From Apostichopus japonicus (Eukaryota > Echinodermata > Holothuroidea > Aspidochirotida > Stichopodidae), in the NCBI RefSeq assembly GCF_037975245.1, contig NC_092565.1, positions 2,240,499 to 2,304,498 on the forward strand: DNA of 64,000 bases, written 5' to 3'. The position numbers and the translations under genes were made by a program. Below, piece after piece: positions 43,700-55,866 of the stretch. A model generated the notes under the pieces. The model was not told the origin of the DNA, made no database searches, and saw only the letters and a list, made by a program, of their open reading frames with translations. The first letter of the stretch is position 1. The number at the start of each line of letters is the position of its first letter.

Positions 43700-44560
43700 A
43701 ACTCATATTTAGCAGCATTGTTTACAGTACTCATAAGAAAGTCAAAATCTATTAAAAAAATTCTAGAACAGTACTTTAAAATAGAAGTAATTCTCTTATT
43801 ATCTGTTATTAGTAAAAAGTGATACCATGCAGAAACAGCATATATTAGGTGTGGTAAGATATTGGCAGTAAAAGCTCTTTTCCTTATACATCAACATGAA
43901 CATATGGAACTATATACGATAGAGTTGAGACTATGAAGTACACCCGTTTCAGTTTTCTGCTTATATGACCAGTGAAACTCAGTTTATCATCAATACAAAC
44001 ACCTAGATATATACTGTATGATCAGTGCGTTCTACATCTGCATCTTTAATTGAGATTTTAGTTAACTTACATGATACAAGACCTTCATGTTTAATATTTA
44101 TATTCTCTAAAGCCATTTCCTTGGATTTCTTTCGATTGAGTCTTAGATTCTTCCCATCACACAGATCTACAATATTTGATACATCAGTTTGATAACTTGC
44201 TTGGCCAGCCTGATGCGTTCGCTTTGATACATTGCACACTATAGCAGTGTCATCGGCATATTTCACCACAGTACATTTAGAAGTAGATCGTATTAAATCA
44301 ACATAAATTGTGAACAGTAGAGAAGACAGAGGACCGCCTTGAGGGACTTTAGAATATTTTATTTGTCTAGACCAGCCGTTTATGAAATCTGATGGGACCA
44401 TGTGTATACGCCTTACTTGTAAAAGTGACTTCATTGCCCAGAGACTATATAACCCGGTCTGAGCCAAGTTACATAGAAAAAGCAATGATGTAAGCGCTTG
44501 AAACTTACTCGTGAACAAGAAATATCAAGTGCAGTTACTGTTGGTACCGACTCTACTTAA
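43700..44560 (-). pseudogene. Decayed non-LTR retrotransposon reverse transcriptase fragment
   Basis: The 171-codon open part (44518-44003) carries VPQGGPLSSLLFTIYVDLI and KYADDTAIV, the RT palm motifs of jockey/CR1-type LINEs, with the YADD catalytic aspartates intact. Continuing downstream but in another frame is YLGVCIDDKLSFTGHI, the usual next RT block, then stops and further shifts to about 43700. Upstream, TALDIS (the first RT aspartate block) is broken off by a small deletion near 44518. No 5' endonuclease or 3' tail was found. A dead internal fragment, not functional. Confidence 0.88.
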
Positions 44561-45355
44561 ATACAACAAACCACATCAAGTATATTAAAACTATTTTTCA
44601 CAGTTATTAATTTTTGAATATATTTTTTCTTTTAAATCTCCAAAATCAACAAAAACAATTTGCTTAATACGATTAAAATATGATTCATCGCATTTCACTG
44701 CAAGCTGTTCACTTTCCATATGTCTTTGTTCTTTGGGGGCTGTACATACTTCTATATTTATTAACTGATTAAAGTATACGATTTTCTTATTTGTGTTAAT
44801 ATTTAAAAAATATTAATTCTACTTAAGTTTAAACTAAGATGCATTGGAAGTATAGTATTTACAAAACATTACTTTAGTTAGTCTTTCGGACTAATAAAAT
44901 AGCAAATACCGCCCTGTACACTTTAGTCTCTGAAACAGGTGTGTCTAACAATATATGTCAAGTATATATATATATATATATATATATAGCTAGAGTAAAA
45001 CATAACCTTACAGTAGGCTTCACTGCAAAACAATATCATCTTTGTTCATGGTGTAACTGGAGTAGGTAATTGCATCTGTGTATGTAAACTGTAGGCCTAT
45101 GTGTATTTAGCTTAAAGTATTCCTATACTAGCTCCACGTGTTTGAGTAGACAAGCCCAGTTTGCATTGAGATAATTGCACTTCATTGACATATCAGTTTT
45201 TCAGCCTTATTATTACACCGAAATCTTTTTGCAAGTAATTGTCCATAATTAACAGTGACATAACTATTTAATTACTCGCCCGCCTTGTCAGGTGACTACA
45301 CGTGATGTATCTTCACATGTCAATCATCATCGAAATCGGGATTTGGAATATGTTA
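44561..45355. other. Non-coding; short (AT)n at 44963-44988
   Basis: Nothing else recognised. Confidence 0.4.
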
Positions 45356-45722
45356 ATGAGCTAAATCGATGATATGTCGATTTAAATGGGTATATGTCAA
45401 TTTGAGTTGCTAGAAACTGGTATAAGTCCAAGGAAACTGTCTTCCACCGATTTAATTCGACATATCATCGATTTAAATATATCGATTCAGATTGACATAT
45501 ACCGATTTAAATTGACATATCATCGATTTAAACTGGTATATTTCGATTTAAATTGGTATTTGTCGATTTAAATTGGTATATGTCGATTTAAATCGATGAT
45601 ATGTCGAATTAAACTGGTAAATGTCGATTTAAATCGGTATAAGTCAATTTAAGCTGCTGGAAACTGGTATAAGTCGAAGAAAATTGGTATATGTCGATTT
45701 AAATTGGTATAAGTCGATTCCC
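45356..45722. repeat. Degenerate 18-21-bp tandem repeat rich in GATTTAAAT(C/T)G
   Basis: About 18 copies of a unit like TATGTCGATTTAAATTGG, with frequent self-complementary words ATCGAT and ATTTAAAT. Copies differ in length. Confidence 0.85.
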
Positions 45723-48240
45723 AACGATTTGAGACTGATGGCCCGCCATACATAATACAGACAGTTTAATGAGCATGGTTGACACATATGATAAAAATGA
45801 AATGAATAACTGAAACACATAAGTAAAAATACAGAGTAGATAAGGAGGATCACCCAAAGGGATACAGTAACAGAGCAGCTGAAATTCAACTAACAATAGA
45901 GGGAATTATTAAAAAAATATATAAGCTGGTTGATCAATATGTAAAATGTACCACACCGTTAGCACATCGAGATTTCAATTTGGATAATGATGGTCCTGTA
46001 GAAATATATGAGGGCAGCAGACATTTATATAGACCGCACTCAAAAGAGGAGAAAGAATCATTAAATACAAAATCAATTTTCAGCTAATAATAACGATAAC
46101 AAACACATACATGAAACTGCAAATTTAAAAAATAAAAACCCAAACAGAAATATTCCCGTGCACTTTATAATTAACAAGATTAATTAAACATTTCTGAAGT
46201 TGATATCTATAAGCACTACGGAAATCTTAACAGTGCCAATCAGTTATGTATATGTTAAAGGAAAAGTTTTTCGTCTCGAGTCACCATGAATTGACTAATT
46301 TGTTGTAAAACATAGAAACGGGTTTTCCGATTGTGAATGTGAGCTTTCAGCGCTACATTTCATTGATGTATACATGGTTACCACGAGACGTACGAGGACA
46401 TGTCCTGTAGCTGTGTAGTTGTTTAATCACGTGACGCATTGCAACGTGATTGACAAGTCATGGACGAAGGATACAATGAAGTTGATGATATGTAAACAAA
46501 GTACGTAATTATATTGGTAGAGGCTATAATGAAAGGAAAGTTGATATAAAGAAGAAGACATGTGAACAGACGTTTATTGTCAGATGTACAATACAAAATT
46601 CATAAATAAAAGAAAATAATATTATATCTATTGTGTAATCAAAAGGTAGACCATAAAGTGACAAACTTGGCGAAGTTTTGTTCAGGCATTAACACTCGTC
46701 CTGTGAATGTAAGGTACTAGCCTATTTGATTGATAAAATATCATCGCATATAATTTAAACCCTTCATATTCACAGTTCTGGTGATCAGACAGTTAAAGTT
46801 CGCATTTTCTTGATATGAAACGATGGTCACTATTCCCCGTTCCCTAAATATTTCCCTTACACTTCATTATCTATAAGAGTTTGTGTACTTGACATTATAT
46901 GGTTATAACTAGTTCAGCAGTTCCAACGTCTAAGGAACACCCTTACCCTCATCCCCCCCTCCCCAACCATAGGGGGAAAGGTTCGTGAGAGCATGCATTT
47001 AGCTACGTTCTAACTGTTACATCATGATCGAAAAGCTATAACCTCACATTCCTTTAGATGACGTCAGCCACAGTGTGTCTTATCTCAAAGGGAGAATTTC
47101 TATTTAGGCTTTTATGAATGACTAACCATCAACAAGTTAATTCAGTAATCCTCTATTGCTCCTGTGATTCCCCATGCGTTCAATTTACTCCCAATATCTC
47201 CAAATGCACGGAATGCCCAACTAATACTGTGCGCTAGTGGTGCGCTGTTACTTCAGATCAAATGTTGTATGTATGTATATATATGTATGTATTTTAGATC
47301 CTCCTGCAAGCAGGAACTCGCGAAGAAGCCTCATTGGCTTATCAAAGCCGCAAGCTGACCGAAGTCAGTCTCCTACATTCATATTTAACGTCCATGATTA
47401 TGAATTGTTAATTGTCAACATGTTCATGATTATATAGTTACAACACAGGTCAAATATAACATAATTATATGTATGGCAGCAGGTATGAGAGAGAAATATT
47501 TCTACCATATGGCATCAACTTTAATACTAAGTCACTGTAATTTCTTTACCTAAGGTAATGTAAATATCGCATGTTTTACACAAATCACTCAACGGCCATT
47601 AATTACCGTGCGCTTTCAAATGTTTCTTACATAGCAATATTCATGCACACAATTATGATACTAGCCATGCCAATCATATCATATTATTCATGTCTTACAT
47701 ATGTTGATTGCCGAGCTAGCAGTAGGCGGCCTTAAGCGTGCTACCAATGTCTGGAATTATCCTCTTCTCAGTGTTAAATGTATCTATACATGAGTTGTCG
47801 GACAACAGTCTACCTATCTCCTTTTGATGAATCATTAAACAAAATACATTAAGCACAGAATGTAAGGTATATCTGCCTTAGTGAGATATATAGCTATTTC
47901 CATTGTAGATTTGTTATCATGCAATCTATCTATTTATGACAGGTATGTACTATGACTTACAACAATATTTGCCTTGGTTTCTTTTCTTTTATTTGTTTCT
48001 TCTTTTTTTCCCCGTTTTCTTCCATTTCCTTATGATTGTGTTCTACGTTCTTTGTTAAGACCACGAAAGGTTGCTATAACATTTCTTGTAAGACATTTGT
48101 TGTTTAACGTTTGTTTTATCAAGTACATGTTTATATGTAATATTGATGTCGAAAACAATTGAAATGTATGTCAAATGTGAACTCAATTTCAATCTCAATT
48201 GCTAAGAACACTTAACAGATGTCACGAATTTTCTGATTAT
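45723..48240. other. Non-coding, one SINE-like repeat
   Basis: Apart from the repeat at 47280-47415, no exon or element recognised. Confidence 0.4.
47280..47415 (-). repeat. SINE-like repeat, copy 2 with (ATAC)n-type tail
   Basis: Matches 25180-25300 (GCTTGCGGCTT, CTTCTTCG(C/T)GAGTTCC, GAGGATCTAAAATAC). On the minus strand it ends in an ATACATACATA tail and carries a hairpin CCTGCTTGCAGG just before it. Confidence 0.6.
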
Positions 48241-49330
48241 TGAGATTATGCAAAGATATTAAAGAGACGAATAAAAGGGAAACTTATTTGACGGTAGTAG
48301 TCCAGTGGCGTAGGAAGGTACTTTTGAGTAGGGGGGGGGGGGGCTGAAGACTGATGGCCGGCCTGGGGGAGGGGTCTAAGGGGAGGGGGTGTCCCTTTGG
48401 AATTTTTTTGCATTTCCAGGTGGCCTCAGATGCAATTTAGTGCAATATAGCACATTTCAACACCCACTACATTTTGTAAATAATTTTGCATTTTCACCTG
48501 GCCTTAGATGCAATTTGGTGCTCCAAATGAGATTTTTTTTCTCATTTGGAAATGAAAAAGGGGTTTTCTGACTTGAATGATACTTGCGCTCCACCATATT
48601 TTTCACTGGGGGGGGGCTGGCGCCCCCAGCCCCCCGGTTCCTACGCCCTTGTAGTAGTCGAATCGTTCTGTTTTGAAGATTAAGCTTTGAGCATCTAATT
48701 TCATAGCAGCTTGGATCGGACATTGATGACATTTGAATACTTTATTCAGGATTGCCTTTCTACTTTAAAAGTGTAATGAAGAAGAAAAAAGAAGAAGAAA
48801 AAGATAATGCTGCTGCTTCAAATGTGGTCAGGACATTTCTTCATGTTGGAAAATGTAACTATCACACTAAGGCAATTATTAAGTTACTATGTGACAGCCG
48901 CTATGCCTAATTTATCATTAATAAAACGTATTTATCTATACACAGCTTGCAAACAAATACACTCAGGCAATCAGTAATATTTAAATATGTCATGGTAACG
49001 GAATAGTAATTTCTTTACTCCCCGCCCAAGTTGACATAATGGAATACAATATGTCATTATGAAAATGATGAAATATAACCATTGGGCATCAACATCAAAT
49101 TAAAAAAAAAGGTATTAATTGGATGACCGTTTCACGGAAATGGTGTTTTCAACCACGGCTTTATTTGACACTAGTCAAGAGATATTTTAAAGTGGATAGT
49201 ATCCATCTAGAATGATTAATTCATTATTTTGACGGAAACGTGCAAGGTGATTTGTTGTGTAGCTTTACTCAAGATAAATTATATTGAGTCACACTTGAAA
49301 TAATAATTAAAATCCTTGACAAGAATATAT
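48241..49330. repeat. Duplicated segment, copy 1 (with MITE)
   Basis: Apart from the MITE, collinear with 55867-56545: GTAGTAGTCGAATC, TTTCATAGCAGCTTGGATCGG, GTGACAGCCGCTATGCCTAA, AAATATGTCATGGTAACGGA and TATCCATCTAGAA. Both copies end in an AT microsatellite. Confidence 0.9.
48303..48651 (-). mobile_element. hAT-like MITE, family 1 copy 4
   Basis: 349 bp, CAGTGGCGTAGGAAGG...GGTTCCTACGCCCTTG, exact 8-bp duplications TAGTAGTC (48295-48302, 48652-48659). Reverse relative to copies 1-3. Confidence 0.95.
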
Positions 49331-49372
49331 ATATATATGTATATATATATATATGTATATATATATGTATTT

Positions 49373-49455
<83 letters not shown>
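49328..49455. repeat. (AT)n-rich microsatellite
   Basis: TA repeats with interspersed G and C. Confidence 0.95.
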
Positions 49456-49456
<1 letters not shown>

Positions 49457-50127
49457 GACTTCGCAAAACATGTGCAGTCCTCGTAAGGAGCGCGGCCGGT
49501 ATAGATGAGCTGTTCATTTTTTATAAATGAAAGTGAAATTTTGTTGTCATTACAAGTGAAATGTTTTTCTTCTGAGGAAAAATGAAAGGGACAGAGAAAA
49601 CCCCTTTACAGTTAGCCCAGGATGTTTCCTCAACTTCCTCCTTTTCAATCACTGGAAGCAAGACATTATTGAATAACATGTCATTTGAGTTAGTAAAACT
49701 TTGAAAATTTAAGCACATGGACAAGGTCTATCAATCCATCCACTGTCAAATGTTGTTGTGATATGGTTGGAACCATACGTTTGCTAATTGTACTGGAAAT
49801 GGCATATTTGTTGCAACTGTCAATTTGTGGGTATTGTAAAGGACAAAGAAATCGATAAACCTCTTGATCCACCATGAACCTTGCAACATTAACGTCATTT
49901 GGGATTATGGAAGTGTCGCCCAGGTATTTTCAACCATACAAAGTATTAACTGATAATTGAACAGTATACTTGTGCTTTTGTTTAATGGACTTATAGCAGT
50001 TCCTACCCTACACCTATATGAAATTGATTTTATTTTCAGAAAGGCTCAGTGGATACCCGCAAAGTGCCCCGTGGTAAAAGCAGCGGTACTGGAGTTATTA
50101 TAAAGGAGGAAACGTCCAGTAAAGAGG
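49456..50127. other. 5' flank of the GPCR gene
   Basis: A TTTTATTTTCAG acceptor-like sequence ends at 50039, 88 bases before the GPCR ATG, so an untranslated upstream exon is likely. Short minus-strand frames at 49521-49875 are not recognised. Confidence 0.4.
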
Positions 50128-51198
50128 ATGGGAATATACACAAACGTTACGACCGACCAGCCAATCTTAGTAATGACGCACAGTACACTGGATCCAAGCT
50201 TTCTACACTACTTACCTTTGCCGATACCACCAATCTTAAAATACTTCTTAATTATATCATGCATTTTAGGATTTATTTTTGGATCTTTTGGTAATGTTCT
50301 CGTAGTACTTGCGATCACCCAGAGCAGAAAATTGCGGATTGTTGCAAATAGCTATTTAGCAAGTTTAGCTGTTTCTGATTTTGGATCTTGCTGCCTTGTG
50401 TTACCTTTACTGGCCGTCGCGTTTGCTTCATTAGAGACTGTGATTTCAAATTCATTTTTGTGTCAATTAGTTTACCACACGAGTCGCATATTTGGTCCTA
50501 TTTCGATACAACATCTCATACTGATTGCTTGTAATAGGTATGTACTTGTGACAAAAAGCCGCACCGTATATGAAAAACTGTTTAACAAGCGAATTATAAC
50601 ATTGGAGATCGCATTTATATGGATTTTCAATATACTGATATATTTAGCAGTCTCCGTTACTTCGTATGGAACAGAACATTTCTTCGGTAAGGATTTCTGC
50701 TTTTTCGAAAAGAATAACCTTTTCAGGAGTTCGTACAGAGTTTACGGATTAATTATCACATTTGTTAGTTGTTTTGTAATAATTCCATTGTTTTATGTCC
50801 TGACTTTTCGAACTGTACGCAAAAGTCGCCAAAGAGTGAGACAACATGACCCTGTAAGAAACACCTTGTCAGTAATTCTTGTATCAACAAACCGATCATC
50901 ATCATCATCATCCGCTGGACAAAATAATGAAACGACTGGTAACCAAAGACAATCATTTAGACGATTCTCCTCTTATGAAATCAAACTGACAAAAGTCAAC
51001 TTCTTTATATTTATTACAAATGTTTTGTTTTTGTCTCCTTTGTTTTTCTCTCTTCTCATTGGAGGTACAGAGTTAATGCATGGGGAAATAGTATTGATTT
51101 TGTTCTCTGTGACAATGAATTCAGTCACAAACCCCTTGGTTTACTGTGGGCTTAATCAAAACTTCAGACAAGTGTTCAAGCAAATGTTGAGACTATAA
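50128..51198 (+). CDS. Rhodopsin-class (class A) G protein-coupled receptor, single coding exon
   Basis: 356 aa with seven hydrophobic segments in class A order: TM1 about 37-62 with N1.50 = Asn56 (GNVLV), TM2 with Asp84 (LAVSD), Cys112 at the top of TM3 paired with Cys191 in loop 2, TM3 ending Asn136-Arg137-Tyr138 (NRY, not DRY), Trp165 in TM4, Pro220 in TM5, Pro304 in TM6 (LSP in place of CWxP) and Asn335-Pro-x-x-Tyr339 (NPLVY) in TM7. Loop 3 (about 230-287) is long and Ser/Asn-rich; the C-tail is short and basic. Asn6 is a glycosylation site (NVT). It is a plasma-membrane receptor signalling through G proteins. NRY and the TM6 change recall melatonin-receptor/Tre1/GPR84-like receptors, but the ligand is unknown. 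The ATG was chosen because the N-terminal length suits the family. Confidence 0.93.
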   Translation: MGIYTNVTTDQPILVMTHSTLDPSFLHYLPLPIPPILKYFLIISCILGFIFGSFGNVLVVLAITQSRKLRIVANSYLASLAVSDFGSCCLVLPLLAVAFASLETVISNSFLCQLVYHTSRIFGPISIQHLILIACNRYVLVTKSRTVYEKLFNKRIITLEIAFIWIFNILIYLAVSVTSYGTEHFFGKDFCFFEKNNLFRSSYRVYGLIITFVSCFVIIPLFYVLTFRTVRKSRQRVRQHDPVRNTLSVILVSTNRSSSSSSAGQNNETTGNQRQSFRRFSSYEIKLTKVNFFIFITNVLFLSPLFFSLLIGGTELMHGEIVLILFSVTMNSVTNPLVYCGLNQNFRQVFKQMLRL

Positions 51199-52009
51199 TG
51201 CACAAACGAGCAGAACGTTGTATATTACAATAATCTCGCGTGAACTATTAACACAATTGTTGTAACTGTTAACTGTGTCGCATGAATTGATAGAATTAAT
51301 AAATGTCACTGCAAAGTAAAAACTGTTGAAGCTATATACTGGTATAAATTTATTCTGAAAACGGTGCTTGGAACGAGAAATTAAAGATACATTACATGTG
51401 TTACTATGTTCTTAATATATTTTCATTAATTGTTACTTTTGTTTTGGAGTGGGGATTGGTTACAAAACCATTAGTATAACAGCTCTGGATTTTAAGGTTT
51501 GTTAGGCTCGATGAACAAGTAGCCAGTTTGTTATGACGTGGTGACAATCTTCAGTTAACTATATCAGTCCAGGGAAGCTTCCTTAGTCCAACTAACTAAC
51601 TTACTGATGAAATGCAAACTAGATCATTTAGGTAAAATGTAAGCCTATGACAGTCTAAGACTACAAATTAAGTGACATTGCTCAGCCAAGAAGAATTGTT
51701 ACACACATTTGATTTTCTTTATAAGAGGGCGCCTTCAACTTGAAAGTAGCGGCTACTATAAATAACACGAATGTAAAGACGCATATGACGGAATAAATGG
51801 TTTCATAAACATGTTTCCAGTGCATTGCTGTATTGTCGATGACAACTTCCTTTTTGTTTCAGTCTTGGCTGCTCTAGCGTTGATATGACGCTAAATTATC
51901 TTTTTGTACAGAATTTATTAAGCAATTGTAATAAGAATTACGACTGGTTGATATTACCTACTGCCGAAAATGCTATTTCGGCACCTAAAGGAGTAAGCTC
52001 AGAATTTAA
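51199..52009. other. 3' flank of the GPCR gene, nothing else
   Basis: GAATTAATAAATGTCACTGC near 51291 contains AATAAA at 51298-51303, about 100 bases after the stop, a plausible polyadenylation signal. Confidence 0.5.
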
Positions 52010-52245
52010 AATTCCATGAAGGTGAATGTATTGTGGATGTAGATGTAATATATATAGATGCAATATGTAGATGTAGATACAATGTAGATGCAATATCTGC
52101 AATATTGTAGATGCAATATCTGCATGTTGATGTATCTTTGTAGATGTAATTCTAATATCTTTGTAGATGTAATTGTAGATGCAATAGATGCAATAGATGA
52201 AACATGTAGATGTAGTATCTGCAATTATTACGTTCTTCTTGTTCT
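52010..52245. repeat. Tandem repeat of GTAGATG(C/T)AAT words
   Basis: Many copies of TGTAGATGCAATA / TGTAGATGTAAT in irregular order. Open frames across it on both strands are artefacts. Confidence 0.88.
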
Positions 52246-52641
52246 CTTTTGGTTGGTTCATGAGAAATAACAAAGTAATCTCAAACTGTTAAGTGTCGTA
52301 ATATATAATCTCTGTACATGTTGTTACAGGCATGTATGATGCAAGTTCGGCATTTTACCTGCTGCAGGTTATTTGCAATATTTATTCACATGATGGGTGT
52401 ATGTGAAGGGGGTGGGGGTTGGGGGGTTAGTTAGGCAACGTCTAACATGGAGCTAGATATTGGTTATCGTAATGAATGGTGTTCTATATGTGGTTACTTC
52501 ATAGGCCTACATTTATGACAAACTGAAATCACCGCCAATCCTATTTTCTTCATACCTATGGGAGGATTTAATTGTGTGGTTTGTCAATCTGGGAGAGGTC
52601 AGATTTAAGTTTGATCATTATGGGGAAGCAAATGATGATAG

Positions 52642-54730
52642 CAGGTGCGTATCCAGGGGGGGCGTTGGGGGCGCGCGCCCCCCGGGTTAGAAAAAGAGAA
52701 GAGAAAAAAAGAGAAGAAAAAAGGGAAAAAGAGGGGAAAAAAGAGGAGGAGGAGAGGAAGGAAGGGAAAAGAAATAGAAGAAAGAGAGAAAAAGGAGAAA
52801 AAGAGGGAGTAAAGGCAAAACGCGAAGACACCGGGAAGAGAAGGAAGAACAGTGACATCATTACAGCGCTGAAGGGTAGCCAGTGACGGATCAATGATTT
52901 CGCAAAAGTGTGACTCACCCTACCCCTTACACCAACAACTCCATTTTTTGACGTTTCCATTTTCCTCTCTCACTAATGATCTATATATATACTATATATG
53001 GTCTAGCATAACGCGTGTGTAGAATTGTGCTATGAAACCAACTGTGGCTGGTCTCGAACTCGACCGTGTCGTCGGGCAACATGACTCATTTTGGGACTCA
53101 TTTTTTTAAATGATATCGCTAAGAAATTTCAAAATAGAAAGTGCTTAGAGGCAACTTACAAGGCCTGGGAAGTGTCATTTCCAGCGATCTGGGAGACATT
53201 TTCGGCCAAAATTTGCTTGTACGCTTCGCGCCAACCTATGGTGGCGCTACGCTTAGATAATTTGCCTACAGGCTTCTCCCCTCCCTTGGCAAATTCCTCG
53301 CTACGCGCCTGTTCGAATTTGTAACGCAAACAACAGATATCACATCATATCAGTGAGCATGAAAATGGCGTTCCAGGATGAAAAGCCTCAAAACTGTCCG
53401 ACTTGCCTGAAAAAATAACCAAAAATTTTCGCGCGCAAAGCGCGAGTTCAACGTGTTCATGTCAATATCATATAAGCAAGCATCGGTTATTACATCGCAT
53501 GCCATCATTTACCGTACGGTCCGTTAAAATTGCGCAGTATACCGCGGGATGCTAATGTAAACAACGACATGTCTCATGTAGATGTATAAAAAGCAGGGAG
53601 GTCCAATTATGTCAAAACTCTCTTTTACATTAGTAATGGCGAATTAGGGCCTGCACCCCCACCGCGCAGTGGCGGAGCGTCCATATGGTCAGGGGGCGGA
53701 TGCCCCCCTGACGTACTCAAATGGACTGCCGGCGCCTTTTTCAGCTCTTTACCACTTTTTACTTATTCTAGATTATTGACTTTTTTATTGCGCTCTCATC
53801 TACTTATTGACATTTGTCACATTTTGTTGGTGTAATTTGGTGATGACACATTATTCTTCGTTTATCTGCAAATTAGTTAGGCCCGGAAAGGGTCATTTCC
53901 GGCGATCTAGGGAGTATCTTTACTCAAAAAATTTCTGTACGCTACGCGCCAACCAGTGGTGGCGCTCCGCTTAGATAGTGTCGGAAGCGCCCCTTCAGAC
54001 CATTCTCGCCACTCCTGACAAATACCCCTAGCTCCGCCACTGCCGCCGCGCCTCCTACGCCTATGTGTGTAGTGTTCGGTTTCGGAAATATCTGCTATTT
54101 TTTTCATTTCCTTCAACCAAGTTTTATAATAGCCGTTATAACAGGTTTTAATATTTGTACACCAATAAATTAACTGTGTCTGAATTTTCGAAAATTTCTG
54201 ACCAACATTCTACATCACACTTCCCTCTACTCGTGCAATTTTGACCGGTCTGTTCGGGGTTGAAGGAAGTTTTTTCTATATTGGTTGTCCATAGATGAAA
54301 TTTTGTACAAAATTATGGGTATGTTTTGAAGTGAGTTTATTCACGAGAAATGTGAATTTTCAAATTCTCAACAAATATGGGGCTTAAAACCTTGAAAAGT
54401 GGGGCTGACGGGTATTGTGGGCCGCGACGTAGAATCACCTACAAAAGCAAAGACCCACAGGAGATGCGATCAGGTCGAACATGATGTGTGCCGGGTTGAC
54501 AATCTTCAAAAAGGTTATGGATGGAAAAAAAAACTATTAGGAAATACTTGGTTCTCAGGCAAAAGTGTACATCTGGTTGGTCATTTCAAGCCCTAGAAGT
54601 GCCGTTTCCGGTGATCTGGGGGGTTTCAAAACAAGAAATTTTCTTGTACGATGCGCGCCAACCGATGGTGGCGCTCCGCTTAGATAGTAATTCGCGCCCC
54701 CCGGGTTTGAAAATCCTGGATACGCGCCTG
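52642..54730 (-). mobile_element. Composite DNA transposon copy 3
   Basis: 2089 bp, reverse orientation: CAGGTGCGTATCCAGG...CCTGGATACGCGCCTG, exact 5-bp duplications GATAG (52637-52641, 54731-54735). Purine tract at about 52690-52815. The nested hAT-like element keeps its CCTACGCCTATG end at 54053-54064. About 250 bases at 53650-54050 (GGCGGAGCG..., CTCCGCCACTGC) are not in the other copies and look like a further MITE insertion. Confidence 0.88.
53669..54043. mobile_element. Probable MITE inserted in composite copy 3
   Basis: CAGTGGCGGAGCGTCCATAT...CTAGCTCCGCCACTG, hAT-like inverted ends CAGTGGCGGAGC. Flanks CACCGCG / CCGCCGCG match only in part, so the target duplication is doubtful. Absent from composite copies 1 and 2 at this point. 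Confidence 0.7.
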
Positions 54731-54735
54731 GATAG

Positions 54736-55830
54736 TACCAAGAAATTATGTTGGCAGGTGATGCTAGTGTGCCTAAGCTTTTAAGACAAAAGCTTGCAAA
54801 TAAAAAAATAGCATTATCATGTTGGGTTGTTCAATTATATGATTAATGCAAACCAAATATAGTAGGCCTATACTTGGGAAAGTTTCCCTACATCATAGCA
54901 CTCTATGGCCTACACTTGTGGATATGTACAATCTTGACATCTCATATGATGTCATCTCAATATGGACATCTCAAATTTGATGTCCATTGCATTACCGTCA
55001 GCATAGCTTATAATCCCAGCCTAAGCCTTCAGCTTTTGCTTTGTGTGTGTGTATGTGTGTATGTTTGGCTACGTGCAATGCAACAATTTCTAGACAGTCA
55101 AACGTACCCTTTGAACAGTAACATATGGTGGTCCCTACTTTTGTGCAGCTAAGCCACGAATTTATCTGTTACTAACAATTACTTCACCCAATGCTTTTGA
55201 ATGACATACGTGTTTTATTGTGATCTTTGGCTACGAAACTGTCAAAATTCCGTACAAAATAACTCTTCCCTGCGTCCAATGACGGAGATTTCATAATTGT
55301 AGGTCACTATAATGTTACAAATATAAACTTGCAAAGGACACCTAATTTCGTGCATTGCACTTTGCGTACAGAGAGGCATAACACCAAAAGTCTTTCAACT
55401 TTAAGTTTTATAATATTGGGCTACGAACCATCACAATGATGGCTAATAGCCAATAGCCGTTTGTTAATTGAACATGCTGTCCTATGCCTATCAAGGAGGT
55501 AGGCGAGTATTACATAAATTAGCATAGCCTACCAAATTAGACCTAACGTTAGTTATGCTCATAACTTATAGTTCTAGTAATAAGACCTGGTATATATCTG
55601 CATACGATGAAAAAGCGCAGGCGTTGCCATCACCATGGTAGGCTAGTGTTAAGTTAACGCATCAGTAACGTTATACCAATCCTAACATTGCTAGGCCTAT
55701 ACAAGCATTGCAGCAGCGTTGCTCATCCTTACACTTTCAATTTGTAGTTTTATTCAGGAGGGCCTCTATAATAAGAACAACGTTTCAAAATTTACTTCAG
55801 TTATATCTATATATCCATTTAACTATTTAT
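54736..55830. other. Non-coding, nothing recognised
   Basis: AT-rich; a short (GT)n at 55043-55062. Confidence 0.4.
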
Positions 55831-55834
55831 TTAA

Positions 55835-55866
55835 TATATATATATATATATATATACATATATATT
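55835..55866. repeat. (AT)n microsatellite at the left edge of the duplication
   Basis: About 15 TA units. Confidence 0.9.
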
